From positions 1 to 64,000 of the forward strand of contig DASZTV010000073.1 in the NCBI GenBank assembly GCA_035548125.1: a stretch of 64,000 nt of DNA, in the 5' to 3' direction. Numbering within the stretch: the first letter of the stretch is position 1; every line of letters starts with the position of its first letter. The translations under genes and the position numbers were made by a program. The stretch is from DASZTV01 sp035548125. Its GTDB lineage: Bacteria > Actinomycetota > Actinomycetes > JAFAQI01. Below the pieces are notes generated by a model. That model worked only from the letters and a program-made list of their open reading frames with translations. It was not told the origin of the DNA and did no database searches. This document shows positions 50,173 to 58,313 of this stretch, piece by piece.

Positions 50173-52305
50173 ATGACGGTTGATGCCCAGGAGAAGGCGG
50201 CCGGCCGAGCCGATTTCGGCCCCGACTTCGGCACCTTGGAGGTGGCGACGTACCAGCCGACTGACTCGTACTTCGGCGCGCCGTACATCGACGTCGACGA
50301 GTGGCGAGAGAGCCCGGCGCCGCACCGTCACGTGCACGGAGGCTTCGCGAACACAGACACCAGGTTCACCTTCTACTTTCCCCCACCGGACGCATACCAG
50401 GGACGGATGTTCAGTCCGCTCGAAGGTGCGCACGGTGGACACGAGGACGCGTTCGGCGGCCCGATGGGCGCCATGATCGGTGGCCTCGACCTGACGATCC
50501 GGCTCGGTGGCTACCTGTCGGAGTCGAACCAGGGCCACATCGGTGATGACGTTGACCCGCGGGCCGGCGACGACCCGACGATCTACGGATACCGGGCCAA
50601 CAATGAGGCGGGGCGTTTCTCTCGGCACGTCGCCGCGCAGGTGTACGGCGAGGCCCCCCACCACTGCTACGTCTGGGGCGGCAGCGGGGGCGGCCGTCGC
50701 TCTCCTTTGAACCTAGAGTACGGCGCCGACATCTGGGACGGGGCGCTGCCGTTCATGGGCGGCGGAGACATCGACGACCATGGCACCACCAAGCACGTCC
50801 AGGGTGCCCAGGTGATGTCGTTCGCGGCGATGTTCAATGTGCAGCGCATCCTCGGAGACAAGATCGCAGGTGTTGTCGACGCCACCGCAGCAGGCGGCAG
50901 TGGCGACCCGTATGTCGGACTGACGACCCACGAGCGGGAGGAGCTGGCGAACCTCTACCGCCTCGGCTACCCACGCGGCGACGAGTTCATGATCGGCCAG
51001 CCGATGGGTCAGATCTGGTTGTGGACGTCGATGGCCAGCGAGCTTCAGGAGGTCGACGCTGACTATTTCGAGAGCTTCTGGACCAAGCCTGGTTACGTCG
51101 GGCATGACGCGCCGCACCTGGTGGCGGACGACGTCATCGACTTCACCGGCGAGGTCAGTCGAGTAATCACGCCCCGTGTGTTCCTTGAGAATCCCGATGA
51201 CTTCCCAGACGAGCAGTTCGCGATGATGAAGCTGATGGTCAGCCTGTTGGCCGGCACGAACGGGATGGACCTACCGGTCGCGGTCGAGATCAAGGGCATC
51301 GGCGGCGGCTATCGGCTCGGCGCGGGCGTTCGAGTGATGACCGGCAAGGCTGCGGGCCGCCAGCTCTATGTGCTGAACACCGTCGGCGACGTGTTCCAGT
51401 GCGACGGCGTGGGCGAGGCCAACCTGCAGCGGTTTACCGGTGTGGAGGTCGGCGACACCGTCCATGTCGACAACCGGCCATTCCTGGCGTTCTGCTACTA
51501 CTACCGCCACCACCTGATGGACGACCCACAGTTCGACTTCCTGCGGGTCGACGGCGTACCGATCTATCAGCAGCACCCGGTACCCCTCCAGTCGCCACTG
51601 ATGGGGACTCCGTACTCCGGAAAGTACGAGGGCAAGCTGTTGTGGATCCACCACACCCACGACGCGTCACTGTGGCCGCCGCAAGGCACTGTCTACCGTG
51701 AGGCGGTGCGGCGGGCCCAGGGTGAGCAGGGCCTCAAGGAGCGCTTCCGTCAGCGCTGGACGCAGAACGCCGAGCACATCCCGGTGATGTTCGCGCCGTC
51801 CGACCCGAAGCGCGCCACCTCGACCTGGTTGATCGACTACATGCCTCTCATTGAGCAGGGGCTGGTCGACCTCGTCGCCTGGTGCGAGCAGGGCGTAGAG
51901 CCAGCAGACACCAGCTACAGCTACGCCGATGGGAAGGTAAGCCTGCCCGCGACCGCCGCGGAACGCGGCGGGGTACAGCCGGTCGTCGCCCTCACCGCCA
52001 ACGGCAGCAGTCGCGCAGAGGTCAAGGTAGGCGAACCCGTGGCCATCAACGCGATCGCGGACGCTCCGCCGGCAGGGGGCACCATCACCGGGTTGTCATG
52101 GGACTTTGAAGGGACTGGTGCCTTCCCGAAGAGCGAGGAGATCGACGGCAGCTCGGCCCACGTCGAGTGCTCGACGACGTACACCTACGACAAGCCTGGT
52201 ACCTACTTCGTCACGGCGCGGGTGACTGGGCACTGCGACGGGGACGTCAGTGCGCTGTACCGGCAGCTGTCCAACGTGGCCAGCGCTCGGGTCGTGGTGA
52301 CCTGA
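50173..52305 (+). CDS. Tannase/feruloyl esterase-like alpha/beta hydrolase with C-terminal PKD domain
   Basis: A 710-residue protein. The ATG at 50173 follows GGAGAG. The catalytic part (about 1-590) has the nucleophile elbow VWGGSGGGRRS (GxSxG, about residue 170). Later Asp and His residues (for example WIHHTHDASLWPP) could complete the triad. Residues about 610-705 look like a PKD/Ig-like domain (VGEPVAINAIADAPPAGG, LSWDFEGTG, YTYDKPGTYFVTARV). PKD domains are usually extracellular, yet no signal peptide is visible. Family assignment of the catalytic part is moderate; an ester or lactone substrate is likely. Confidence 0.6.
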   Translation: MTVDAQEKAAGRADFGPDFGTLEVATYQPTDSYFGAPYIDVDEWRESPAPHRHVHGGFANTDTRFTFYFPPPDAYQGRMFSPLEGAHGGHEDAFGGPMGAMIGGLDLTIRLGGYLSESNQGHIGDDVDPRAGDDPTIYGYRANNEAGRFSRHVAAQVYGEAPHHCYVWGGSGGGRRSPLNLEYGADIWDGALPFMGGGDIDDHGTTKHVQGAQVMSFAAMFNVQRILGDKIAGVVDATAAGGSGDPYVGLTTHEREELANLYRLGYPRGDEFMIGQPMGQIWLWTSMASELQEVDADYFESFWTKPGYVGHDAPHLVADDVIDFTGEVSRVITPRVFLENPDDFPDEQFAMMKLMVSLLAGTNGMDLPVAVEIKGIGGGYRLGAGVRVMTGKAAGRQLYVLNTVGDVFQCDGVGEANLQRFTGVEVGDTVHVDNRPFLAFCYYYRHHLMDDPQFDFLRVDGVPIYQQHPVPLQSPLMGTPYSGKYEGKLLWIHHTHDASLWPPQGTVYREAVRRAQGEQGLKERFRQRWTQNAEHIPVMFAPSDPKRATSTWLIDYMPLIEQGLVDLVAWCEQGVEPADTSYSYADGKVSLPATAAERGGVQPVVALTANGSSRAEVKVGEPVAINAIADAPPAGGTITGLSWDFEGTGAFPKSEEIDGSSAHVECSTTYTYDKPGTYFVTARVTGHCDGDVSALYRQLSNVASARVVVT

Positions 52306-52333
52306 GCGGACGGAGGGGAAGTGCAGCGGCGCG

Positions 52334-52948
52334 TCACGAGGCGCGACGTCGGCGGCGGCCTCTCGGGGGGGTGGCCGCCGTCTCCGGTGACGCGCTGCCG
52401 GTCTGAAGGATGTAGTCCAGGCCGTCGGCGATGAGTTGCCTTGGCTCGGCGATACCGGCGCTGGCGAACAAGCTGGCTGCATCGGTCAGCAGAGCTCCGC
52501 TGCAGTAGAAGAACAACACCAGCCGGGCATGGTCGCTGGAGATCTCGGAGCGCCCGGCTGCGAGCAGCGCTTTCTGAACCGATGTGACGAGCTCGGTCGT
52601 GACGATGTCAGGTTGGCCGATGATGTACGCCGCCATTCCTGGATGGGTGCGCAGCACGTCGTACAGGTCCAGCACCCTTTCGCGGATCCAGGCAAGTGGG
52701 TCCTCGTCCGGCACGAGCGGGCGGAAACTGCGTGCGATGAGCTGTTCGCCACACAGATGGAGCAACGCTTCCTTGGTGGCCACGTGGCGGTACGTTGCAC
52801 CGAGCGAGGAGCCCAGGCGCGCTGACAGCTGGCGCATCGACAACTGTTCCACGCCGTATTCGGCGATCAGTTCGAGCGCCGTATCGACGATGTCGTTGGT
52901 TGAGAGATTTGCGCGTGTTGTCGGTGCAGGCGCTGCCCGAGTCGCCAA
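52334..52948 (-). CDS. TetR/AcrR family transcriptional regulator
   Basis: A 204-residue regulator. The HTH is at about residues 17-63 (STNDIVDTALELIAEYGVEQ, LSARLGSSLGATYRHVATKE). The C-terminal domain resembles the TetR tetracycline-type ligand domain. The TTG start at 52948 is supported by GGAGGAGA five bases upstream. It diverges from the amidohydrolase gene, and the palindrome at 52989-53008 between them is its probable operator. Its 3' end faces the hydrolase with 28 bases between. Confidence 0.9.
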   Translation of the reverse strand: MATRAAPAPTTRANLSTNDIVDTALELIAEYGVEQLSMRQLSARLGSSLGATYRHVATKEALLHLCGEQLIARSFRPLVPDEDPLAWIRERVLDLYDVLRTHPGMAAYIIGQPDIVTTELVTSVQKALLAAGRSEISSDHARLVLFFYCSGALLTDAASLFASAGIAEPRQLIADGLDYILQTGSASPETAATPPRGRRRRRAS

Positions 52949-52988
52949 CGTTCTCCTCCACTGCCTGACTGCGAGATTGGATCGACGT

Positions 52989-53008
52989 TAAGGCAGAAGA
53001 CTGCCCTA
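52989..53008. promoter_or_regulatory. 20-bp palindromic operator candidate
   Basis: TAAGGCAG-AAGA-CTGCCCTA: the two 8-base arms match at 7 of 8 positions around a 4-base centre. It lies 41 bases upstream of the TetR start and 67 bases upstream of the amidohydrolase start. Size and placement are typical for a TetR-family repressor that controls itself and a divergent target. Confidence 0.6.
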
Positions 53009-53074
53009 CAGATCTTGTCATGCTCTCGAGTGAACGCCGTTGACGCTCACGCCAGAGGGTGGCAAGGTCGCGGT

Positions 53075-54256
53075 ATGGCGACTCGACCGTTGATCACAAC
53101 CGACTGCCATATCGCGCCGCCGCCAAGGCTGGCGGACGAACTGCCGGAGCGACTGCGCTCCAAGGTCACACATCTCGAGACAAGAGCCGACGGCACGTAT
53201 CTGATTCGACCGGAGCTGGTGCCAGAGGCAATGCGTGAGATCATGGGCGGCGCCGCAGACGGAATGACCGCGCTGCTGGCCGAAGGCGTCAAGGTTGACC
53301 CTGAGGACGAGGCGGGCCTGGCCCGCATCCTCGCTGCCGATGTCTGCGCACAGGCCAACGTCGGCTTCACCGCCCAGCGCTTTATTGACGAACTCGACCG
53401 CGATGGGGTTGTCGGAGCAGTGTTGATCGGCGCCGCGGCCTTCGCCGTCCACCGCGAGTCAGAAGTCGACATCGCGTGGACTCGCTTGGTCAACGACTGG
53501 CTCCACGACGAGTTCAAGGATCACCTCGACCGGTTTGCCCCTGGAATCAGCCTGCCGCTGAACGACATCGATGCTTCCGTCAGCGAGCTCGAGCGCGCCG
53601 CTGGCCTTGGGATGCGGCCGGCGCTGCTTCCGGACGTGTTGCCGAACCGGCCGTACACCGACCCCGCGTGGGAGCCGCTATGGGAGGCCGCTGAGAGCCT
53701 CGGGGTCCCGCTTGCCACCCACGTGGGGCCGACCCGGGCGTTGTATCCGTGGGCTGTGCAGACGAGCTTCGTGCAAGGTCAGGGTGCGACCACCGGGTTC
53801 GCCATCACGTCCATGGGCATGGCGGAGACGATCTGTTGGTTTGCCTGCAGCGGGATCCTGGAACGGCATCCGGGCCTCCGGATCGTGATGACGGAGTGCT
53901 CGGCCGGCTGGCTTGGTTGGCTGATGAACTTTCTCGACCACCACTACGCCGGACGGTTCGGCAACCAGTTCCTTACGGATCAGGGCTTCGCGCCGATGAA
54001 GGCGACCGAGGCTCCACCGAGCTACTACATCCGCCGCCAGATCGCCTGCACCTTCATGGACGACCCGGTCGCGATTCGCAACCGCGACATCACCGGACTG
54101 GACTGCCTGATGTGGGGCAACGACTACCCACACCATGAGGGAGTCTTCCCCGACTCGCAGGCGTCGGTAGACAAACAGTTCGACGGCGTACCAGAGGCCG
54201 AGATCATGCACATCGTCCACCACAACGCCGCCCGCACTTTTGGCCTGACCGTCTGA
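53075..54256 (+). CDS. Amidohydrolase family metal-dependent hydrolase/decarboxylase
   Basis: A 393-residue amidohydrolase-2 protein. The N-terminal site is LITTDCHIAPPPRLADELP (DxH-type). Later parts are ATHVGPTRALYPWAVQ, VMTECSAGWLGWLMNFLDHH and LMWGNDYPHHEGVFPDSQ, with conserved Asp and His ligands. It shares the ending NDYPHxE/DxxxPxS with the protein at 18517. The ATG at 53075 is preferred over a longer frame that would run across the TetR operator region. Regulation by the adjacent TetR is likely. Hydrolysis or decarboxylation of an aromatic-derived acid is inferred from the family. Confidence 0.87.
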   Translation: MATRPLITTDCHIAPPPRLADELPERLRSKVTHLETRADGTYLIRPELVPEAMREIMGGAADGMTALLAEGVKVDPEDEAGLARILAADVCAQANVGFTAQRFIDELDRDGVVGAVLIGAAAFAVHRESEVDIAWTRLVNDWLHDEFKDHLDRFAPGISLPLNDIDASVSELERAAGLGMRPALLPDVLPNRPYTDPAWEPLWEAAESLGVPLATHVGPTRALYPWAVQTSFVQGQGATTGFAITSMGMAETICWFACSGILERHPGLRIVMTECSAGWLGWLMNFLDHHYAGRFGNQFLTDQGFAPMKATEAPPSYYIRRQIACTFMDDPVAIRNRDITGLDCLMWGNDYPHHEGVFPDSQASVDKQFDGVPEAEIMHIVHHNAARTFGLTV

Positions 54257-54316
54257 TTGCGGCCGTGCCTCCCTTGTCCCCGCTCTTGTAGGAAGATCCC
54301 GGCAGGGGTGAGGTTC

Positions 54317-54709
54317 ATGCAGAAGTTGGTGACGCAGCCATATGCAGCGGAGGACGGTAGGGAGTTCGTCGGCTACATGCAGCGCATCCTCGACGAGACC
54401 ACGAGGCTGCAGGCCGAGGGTCGGGTACCCGATGACGATGGTGTTGACGATGTGCTCACCTTTTGGCGAGCTGTCACCGCGCAAATCAATGCGGACCTCG
54501 GAAACGCCGGCACGGCATCCCGCCAACCGATCACCAGCGCTGTTCCGATGACCCAGGACGTTCATCAGCGGACATGGGCCGTGCTGGACACCTTGTATCC
54601 CTTGCTGCGCATCATTGAGATGCGCGGCGCCATCGACCTCACCCGTACCGAAGGCGTGACGCGAGTCGTCGATGCGATCCACCGGGGCGCGTTGACCGCG
54701 GCGGACTAA
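54317..54709 (+). CDS. Hypothetical protein
   Basis: A 130-residue, apparently soluble and mostly helical protein that I do not recognise (QKLVTQPYAAEDGREFVGYM at the N-terminus, RTWAVLDTLYPLLRIIEMRG in the middle). The ATG at 54317 has GGTGAGG upstream. It follows the amidohydrolase by 60 bases in the same direction and is probably in the same transcript. Its function may be linked to that enzyme; no catalytic motif is visible. Confidence 0.65.
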   Translation: MQKLVTQPYAAEDGREFVGYMQRILDETTRLQAEGRVPDDDGVDDVLTFWRAVTAQINADLGNAGTASRQPITSAVPMTQDVHQRTWAVLDTLYPLLRIIEMRGAIDLTRTEGVTRVVDAIHRGALTAAD

Positions 54710-55121
54710 TTACTCCTCCTTCGACGGTTGACCTCCCTCGACGTGTGCTCGGAACCGCCGAACACAGAAGAGCAGGGGTAGACGTTGGGAGGCTCGGAAA
54801 CGGGCCGGGGGACTGCTGCAAGATCTGGTCAAGATGTCACCCATCCGTGCAGCAGCGCCAATCAACTACCCCGTTCACTCGAGCCGGGTCATCGTGACCG
54901 TCAACTGGCAGACAGGTCGGCTGTCTACCGGGGCGGTCGGGAGTTGGTCCCGAGTGCCGAGACGACCCGTGCCAATGTCCGAGAAGTGCCTACCTCTTAC
55001 CGAGCGCGGGGCCGACCGGTGCGCGGCGGGACGAGCGCCATTGCGCGACTTAACCGCCCCCGCTTGAGAGCCCTCAAGGACCCGCATCTGTGCCTTACGT
55101 CCATGTCATTCGGGGGCCGTC

Positions 55122-55165
55122 CGGGGCACATCAGGGGCGCACCAGGGGCGCACCAGGGGCGCAAA
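55122..55165. repeat. 11-bp minisatellite
   Basis: Units CGGGGCACATC, AGGGGCGCACC, AGGGGCGCACC and AGGGGCGCAAA lie head to tail without spacers. Four direct units with no unique spacer exclude a CRISPR. Position in the non-coding junction suggests slippage-generated sequence or a remnant of recombination. Confidence 0.75.
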
Positions 55166-55245
55166 ACAACGAGAAACGACCGCTGACGATGAGAAGCGCT
55201 CGGAAGCGTTTTCGCAGGTCAGCGGCCGTTTTCGCTGGGAAATCA

Positions 55246-55260
55246 CAGGTCAGCGACCTG
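55246..55260 (-). terminator. Hairpin downstream of glnA
   Basis: CAGGT-CAGCG-ACCTG forms a 5-bp stem six bases beyond the glnA stop. On the glnA strand it is followed by TGATTT rather than a U-run, so it is at best a weak intrinsic terminator. Confidence 0.35.
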
Positions 55261-55266
55261 CCCGCA

Positions 55267-56691
55267 TCAGATGTCGTAATAGAGCGCGAACTCGTAGGGG
55301 TGAGGGCGCAGCCGGATGGCGTCGACCTCGTGCTCGCGCTTGTACTCGACCCAGGTCTCGATGACGTCCGGGGTGAAGACGCCGCCGGCGAGCAGGTACT
55401 CGTGGTCGGCCTCGAGCTCGTCGAGCACGGTCTCCAGGGATCCCGGCACCTGCGGCACCGCCGCGAGCTCGTCCGGCGGCAGCTCGTAGAGGTCCTTGTC
55501 GACCGGCTGCGGCGGCTCGATCTTGTTGACGATGCCGTCCAGGCCCGCCATGAGCATCGCCGAGAACGCGAGGTAGGGGTTGCACGACGGGTCCGGCACC
55601 CGGAACTCCAGGCGCTTGGCCTTCGGGTTGGAGCCGGTGATCGGGATCCGGCAGCAGGCGGAGCGGTTGCGCTGTGAGTAGACCAGGTTGACCGGCGCTT
55701 CGTACCCCGGCACCAGCCGGCGGTAGGAGTTCGTCGTCGGGTTGGTGAACGCCAGCAGCGACGGAGCGTGCTTGAGCAGACCGCCGATGTAGTGGCGCGC
55801 CATCTCCGACAGCCCGGCGTAGCCGAGCTCGTCGTAGAACAGCGGCGCACCGTCCTTCCACAGCGACTGGTGGCAGTGCATGCCCGAGCCGTTGTCCTGG
55901 AAGATCGGCTTCGGCATGAACGTCACGGTGCGGCCATGCTGGCGCGCGACGTTCTTGATGACGTACTTGAAGTTCATCAGGTTGTCGGCGGTCTTCAGCA
56001 GCGTGCCGAACCGGAAGTCGATCTCCGCCTGGCCCGCCGTACCGACCTCGTGGTGCTGCATCTCGACGTCGATGCCGATCTCGATCAGCTGACGCACCAT
56101 CTCCGAGCGCAGGTCGGTGAAGTGGTCCGTCGGCGGGACCGGGAAGTAGCCGCCCTTGTAGCGCGGCTTGTAGCCCTTGTTGCCCCCCGGCTCCTCCTTG
56201 CCGCTGTTCCACGCGGCCTCGACGGAGTCGATGTAGTGGTAGGCGGAGTGCGGCGTCTGGTCGTACCGGATGTCGTCGAAGATGTAGAACTCGGCCTCCG
56301 GACCGAAGTACGTCGTGTCCGCAATGCCCGAGCCCTTGAGGTAGTCCTCGGCCTTCTTCGCGATGTTGCGCGGGTCGCGGCTGTACGCCTCGCCGGTGAG
56401 CGGGTCGTGGATGAAGAAGTTCATGATCAGCGTCGGGTGCTGGCGGAACGGGTCCATGTACGCCGTCGTCGGGTCCGGCAGCAGCAGCATGTCCGACTCG
56501 TGGATCTGCTGGAAGCCGCGGATCGAGGACCCGTCGAACATCAGCCCGTCGGTGAACACCGACTCGCCGAAGTTCGACGCCGGGAACGTGAAGTGCTGCA
56601 TGATCCCGGGCAGGTCACAGAACCGGACGTCGACGAACTGCACGTCGTTCTTCTTGATGTAGCCCAGGACCTCGTCGGCGCTGTTGAACAT
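55267..56691 (-). CDS. glnA: Type I glutamine synthetase
   Basis: A 474-residue GSI-beta enzyme that makes glutamine from glutamate, ammonia and ATP in the cytoplasm as a dodecamer. The ATG at 56691 (MFNSADEVLGYIKKNDVQFV) gives the standard length. Visible signatures are MFDGSSIRGFQ, FGPEAEFYIFDD (metal-binding Glu), NGSGMHCHQSLW and YSQRNRSACCRIP. The adenylylation site Tyr lies in DLYELPPDEL, so activity is probably controlled by GlnE. The downstream gene order matches the M. tuberculosis glnA1-lipA-lipB region. A GGGGAGG lies about 13 bases upstream of the ATG. Confidence 0.98.
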   Translation of the reverse strand: MFNSADEVLGYIKKNDVQFVDVRFCDLPGIMQHFTFPASNFGESVFTDGLMFDGSSIRGFQQIHESDMLLLPDPTTAYMDPFRQHPTLIMNFFIHDPLTGEAYSRDPRNIAKKAEDYLKGSGIADTTYFGPEAEFYIFDDIRYDQTPHSAYHYIDSVEAAWNSGKEEPGGNKGYKPRYKGGYFPVPPTDHFTDLRSEMVRQLIEIGIDVEMQHHEVGTAGQAEIDFRFGTLLKTADNLMNFKYVIKNVARQHGRTVTFMPKPIFQDNGSGMHCHQSLWKDGAPLFYDELGYAGLSEMARHYIGGLLKHAPSLLAFTNPTTNSYRRLVPGYEAPVNLVYSQRNRSACCRIPITGSNPKAKRLEFRVPDPSCNPYLAFSAMLMAGLDGIVNKIEPPQPVDKDLYELPPDELAAVPQVPGSLETVLDELEADHEYLLAGGVFTPDVIETWVEYKREHEVDAIRLRPHPYEFALYYDI

Positions 56692-56799
56692 CTGAGCGTG
56701 TGCCTCCCCGCGCGACCGGTCGCGCTGCATCGAACGGCGCCGGCGGACGCCGACGGCGTCAACCTATCGAGGTCCGGCGGGCTGGCAACAGCCCCCTAC

Positions 56800-56811
56800 T
56801 ACCGTGATGCC
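56800..56811 (+). promoter_or_regulatory. Leaderless-type -10 of the RDD gene
   Basis: TACCGT (56800-56805) is followed by exactly six bases and the GTG at 56812, with no ribosome binding site. The identical hexamer and spacing occur at 30804 and, on the minus strand, at 61492. No good -35 is visible. Confidence 0.5.
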
Positions 56812-57246
56812 GTGCCCAAGGAGTCGCAGGACGCGAGCAAGCGCGAGTACGCGTCGGTCGAGGAGGCGCCGTACCCCGAGTCCGGCCCGGGCAGCGTCGC
56901 CAACTTTGGCTCCCGGCTGCTTGCGTTCCTGGTCGACGCCGTGCTCGCCGACGTGATCGGGATCATCGTCAACAACGGCTACCACACCAGTGACCGGCAG
57001 AACCTCTCCGTCTATCTGGCGTTCCTGCTCCTCGAAATCGTGTTCGTGACGCTGGCCGGACAGACGCCGGGGATGCGGGTGGCCGGGATCGCCGTGGTGC
57101 GGGAGGACGGCCGCGGGCGCCCGAAGCTGCAGTGGGTGCTGTTGCGCACCCTGCTGCTGGCGGTGGTCGCCCCGGCCCTGGTGATCGACACCCACGGCCG
57201 AGCGATGCACGACCGGGCCGCCGGCACTGTCATGCTCCGCACCTAG
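56812..57246 (+). CDS. RDD family membrane protein
   Basis: A 144-residue membrane protein with the RDD domain. It has NFGSRLLAFLVDAVLADVIGI (the Arg and Asp of the domain in the first helix), FLLLEIVFVTLAGQTPGMRV, LRTLLLAVVAPALVI and the closing AMHDRAAGTVML. It lies divergently from glnA, where actinobacteria usually carry this gene (Rv2219A position in M. tuberculosis). Function in the family is poorly known. The stop codon forms the edge of a palindromic repeat at 57244. Confidence 0.92.
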   Translation: MPKESQDASKREYASVEEAPYPESGPGSVANFGSRLLAFLVDAVLADVIGIIVNNGYHTSDRQNLSVYLAFLLLEIVFVTLAGQTPGMRVAGIAVVREDGRGRPKLQWVLLRTLLLAVVAPALVIDTHGRAMHDRAAGTVMLRT

Positions 57247-57274
57247 TGGAGCGGATGTGCCATCCGCCCCACTA
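57244..57274. repeat. Palindromic repeat, copy 1
   Basis: TAGTGGAGCGGATG-TGC-CATCCGCCCCACTA: 14-base arms with one mismatch around the loop TGC. It starts in the RDD stop codon. As RNA it would form a strong hairpin in either direction and may end the RDD transcript. It belongs to the same family as the copies at 58725, 58756 and 60824. Confidence 0.85.
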
Positions 57275-57321
57275 TGGCGATAGCAATCTTCCACACTGCA
57301 GCGCGTGGCAGGCTGCGGGGC

Positions 57322-58086
57322 GTGAGCTCGCACGACGCGGAGTACTTCGACGGCTGGTACGCCGCGAAGCTCGACGCCGACGTACTGGATGACGCCAAGC
57401 GCCACACCCTCGGTCATCCTCCGGAGTTTCGCGGCTCGTCGTTTCTCCCTCTCGACGGGTTGCACGACGTCGGCGAGTTCCTCGAACTGGGAGCAGGCCG
57501 GCGGCTGCTCGATCTGGCGTGCGGGGTCGGCGCGTTCGGCTGCTGGCTGGCGCAGCGGTCCGGCTGTGACCTGGTCGGCGTGGACTTCTCGCCGGTAGCG
57601 GTCGAGCAGGCCCGCCAGTCTGCGACTCGCGCATTCGGGCTGCCGCCGGAGCGCACCGACTTCCAGGTCGGTGAGCTGACCGCGACCGGGTTGCCGGACG
57701 CCTCCGTCGACGCGGTGATGGTTCTGGACTCGTTTCAGTTCGCGAACGGTATCGACGTGGCGCGAGAGTGCGCCCGGGTGCTGCGCCCGGGCGGTCGGAT
57801 CGCCGTCACCGGCTGGGAACCGGTCGACCGTGACGATCCGAACGTCTCTGAGCGGATGCGTGCCTGCGACATCGCCGGTTCGCTCACGGCGGCCGGTTTC
57901 ACCGACGTCGTACGAGAGGAGCGGCCGGACTGGCAGCAAGCCGAGCGCGCGTGCTGGCAGGAGATCGTGACGCACGACCCGTCGGAGCATCCGGCCTTGG
58001 CATCAGCCGTCGCCGAGGGCCGTCGAAGCCTCGACAACCGGGGGAAGCTGCGCCGGCTCCGCGTCACGGCGACCGCGCCCGCGTGA
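57322..58086 (+). CDS. SAM-dependent methyltransferase (class I)
   Basis: A 254-residue class I methyltransferase. Motif I is LLDLACGVGAFGCWLAQR (about 70-87), then LVGVDFSPVAVEQAR, DAVMVLDSFQFAN and the post-motif ECARVLRPGGRIAVTGWEP. The GTG at 57322 (VSSHDAEYFDGWY) is the family-like start; an upstream ATG at 57274 would lie in the palindromic repeat. The acceptor is unknown. It is not a regular member of the glnA-lipA block and may be an insertion. Confidence 0.87.
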   Translation: MSSHDAEYFDGWYAAKLDADVLDDAKRHTLGHPPEFRGSSFLPLDGLHDVGEFLELGAGRRLLDLACGVGAFGCWLAQRSGCDLVGVDFSPVAVEQARQSATRAFGLPPERTDFQVGELTATGLPDASVDAVMVLDSFQFANGIDVARECARVLRPGGRIAVTGWEPVDRDDPNVSERMRACDIAGSLTAAGFTDVVREERPDWQQAERACWQEIVTHDPSEHPALASAVAEGRRSLDNRGKLRRLRVTATAPA

Positions 58087-58130
58087 CCGTGACCGTGACC
58101 GCTGGGGCGGGTGCAGGCGCGGGTGCAGGC
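58083..58130. repeat. Short tandem repeats
   Basis: GTGACC occurs three times in tandem (58083-58100), starting at the methyltransferase stop, followed by two copies of the 12-mer GCGGGTGCAGGC (58107-58130). The stretch 58087-58313 holds no supported gene. Confidence 0.7.
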
Positions 58131-58301
58131 GCGTCGAGCTTGACGTAGGAGGCGGCTGCGAGCCCTCCAGGCGCCATCAACGTCAGGCTCGCGGAAGCTG
58201 TCCGATGCGCGCACCTGGTGGTCACTGGGCTATGGGGCCTCGCGATCGGCTTACTGGTCGCGGCGCTGCTCGTCAGCCGCTGAGCCGATCTGCGACGGTC
58301 G

Positions 58302-58313
58302 TACGATCCTGGC
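58302..58313 (+). promoter_or_regulatory. Leaderless-type -10
   Basis: TACGAT (58302-58307) lies six bases before the GTG at 58314, and there is no ribosome binding site in between. A convincing -35 is not visible. Confidence 0.45.

Larger units (their letters stand above)
54710..55266. other. Gene-poor junction between catabolic region and core block
   Basis: About 557 bases with no convincing gene. Short open frames occur on both strands but lack ribosome binding sites and recognisable domains. Contents are a four-unit minisatellite (55122-55165), the direct repeat CAGGTCAGCG (twice, about 55216 and 55246) and a hairpin just downstream of glnA. No tRNA cloverleaf, integrase remnant or insertion sequence end was seen. 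Confidence 0.6.

Noticed and set aside
55122..55165. CRISPR-like direct repeats
   Set aside because: Units are 11 bp, contiguous and without unique spacers; no cas genes are present.
54785..55186. A 133-residue plus-strand open frame in the junction
   Set aside because: No ribosome binding site, no recognisable domain, and its end is made of the minisatellite units.
54710..55266. Search for a tRNA or attachment site at the island edge
   Set aside because: No acceptor stem or GGTTCRA-type T-loop could be found, and no integrase or duplicated tRNA end is present.
55768..57246. A 492-residue plus-strand frame covering most of glnA in antisense
   Set aside because: Only its last 144 residues (RDD protein from GTG 56812) are real; the rest mirrors glnA codons.
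58218..58283. Possible 21-residue single-helix peptide (GTG at 58218)
   Set aside because: The translated sequence looks like a membrane helix, but no convincing ribosome binding site or conservation evidence supports it.
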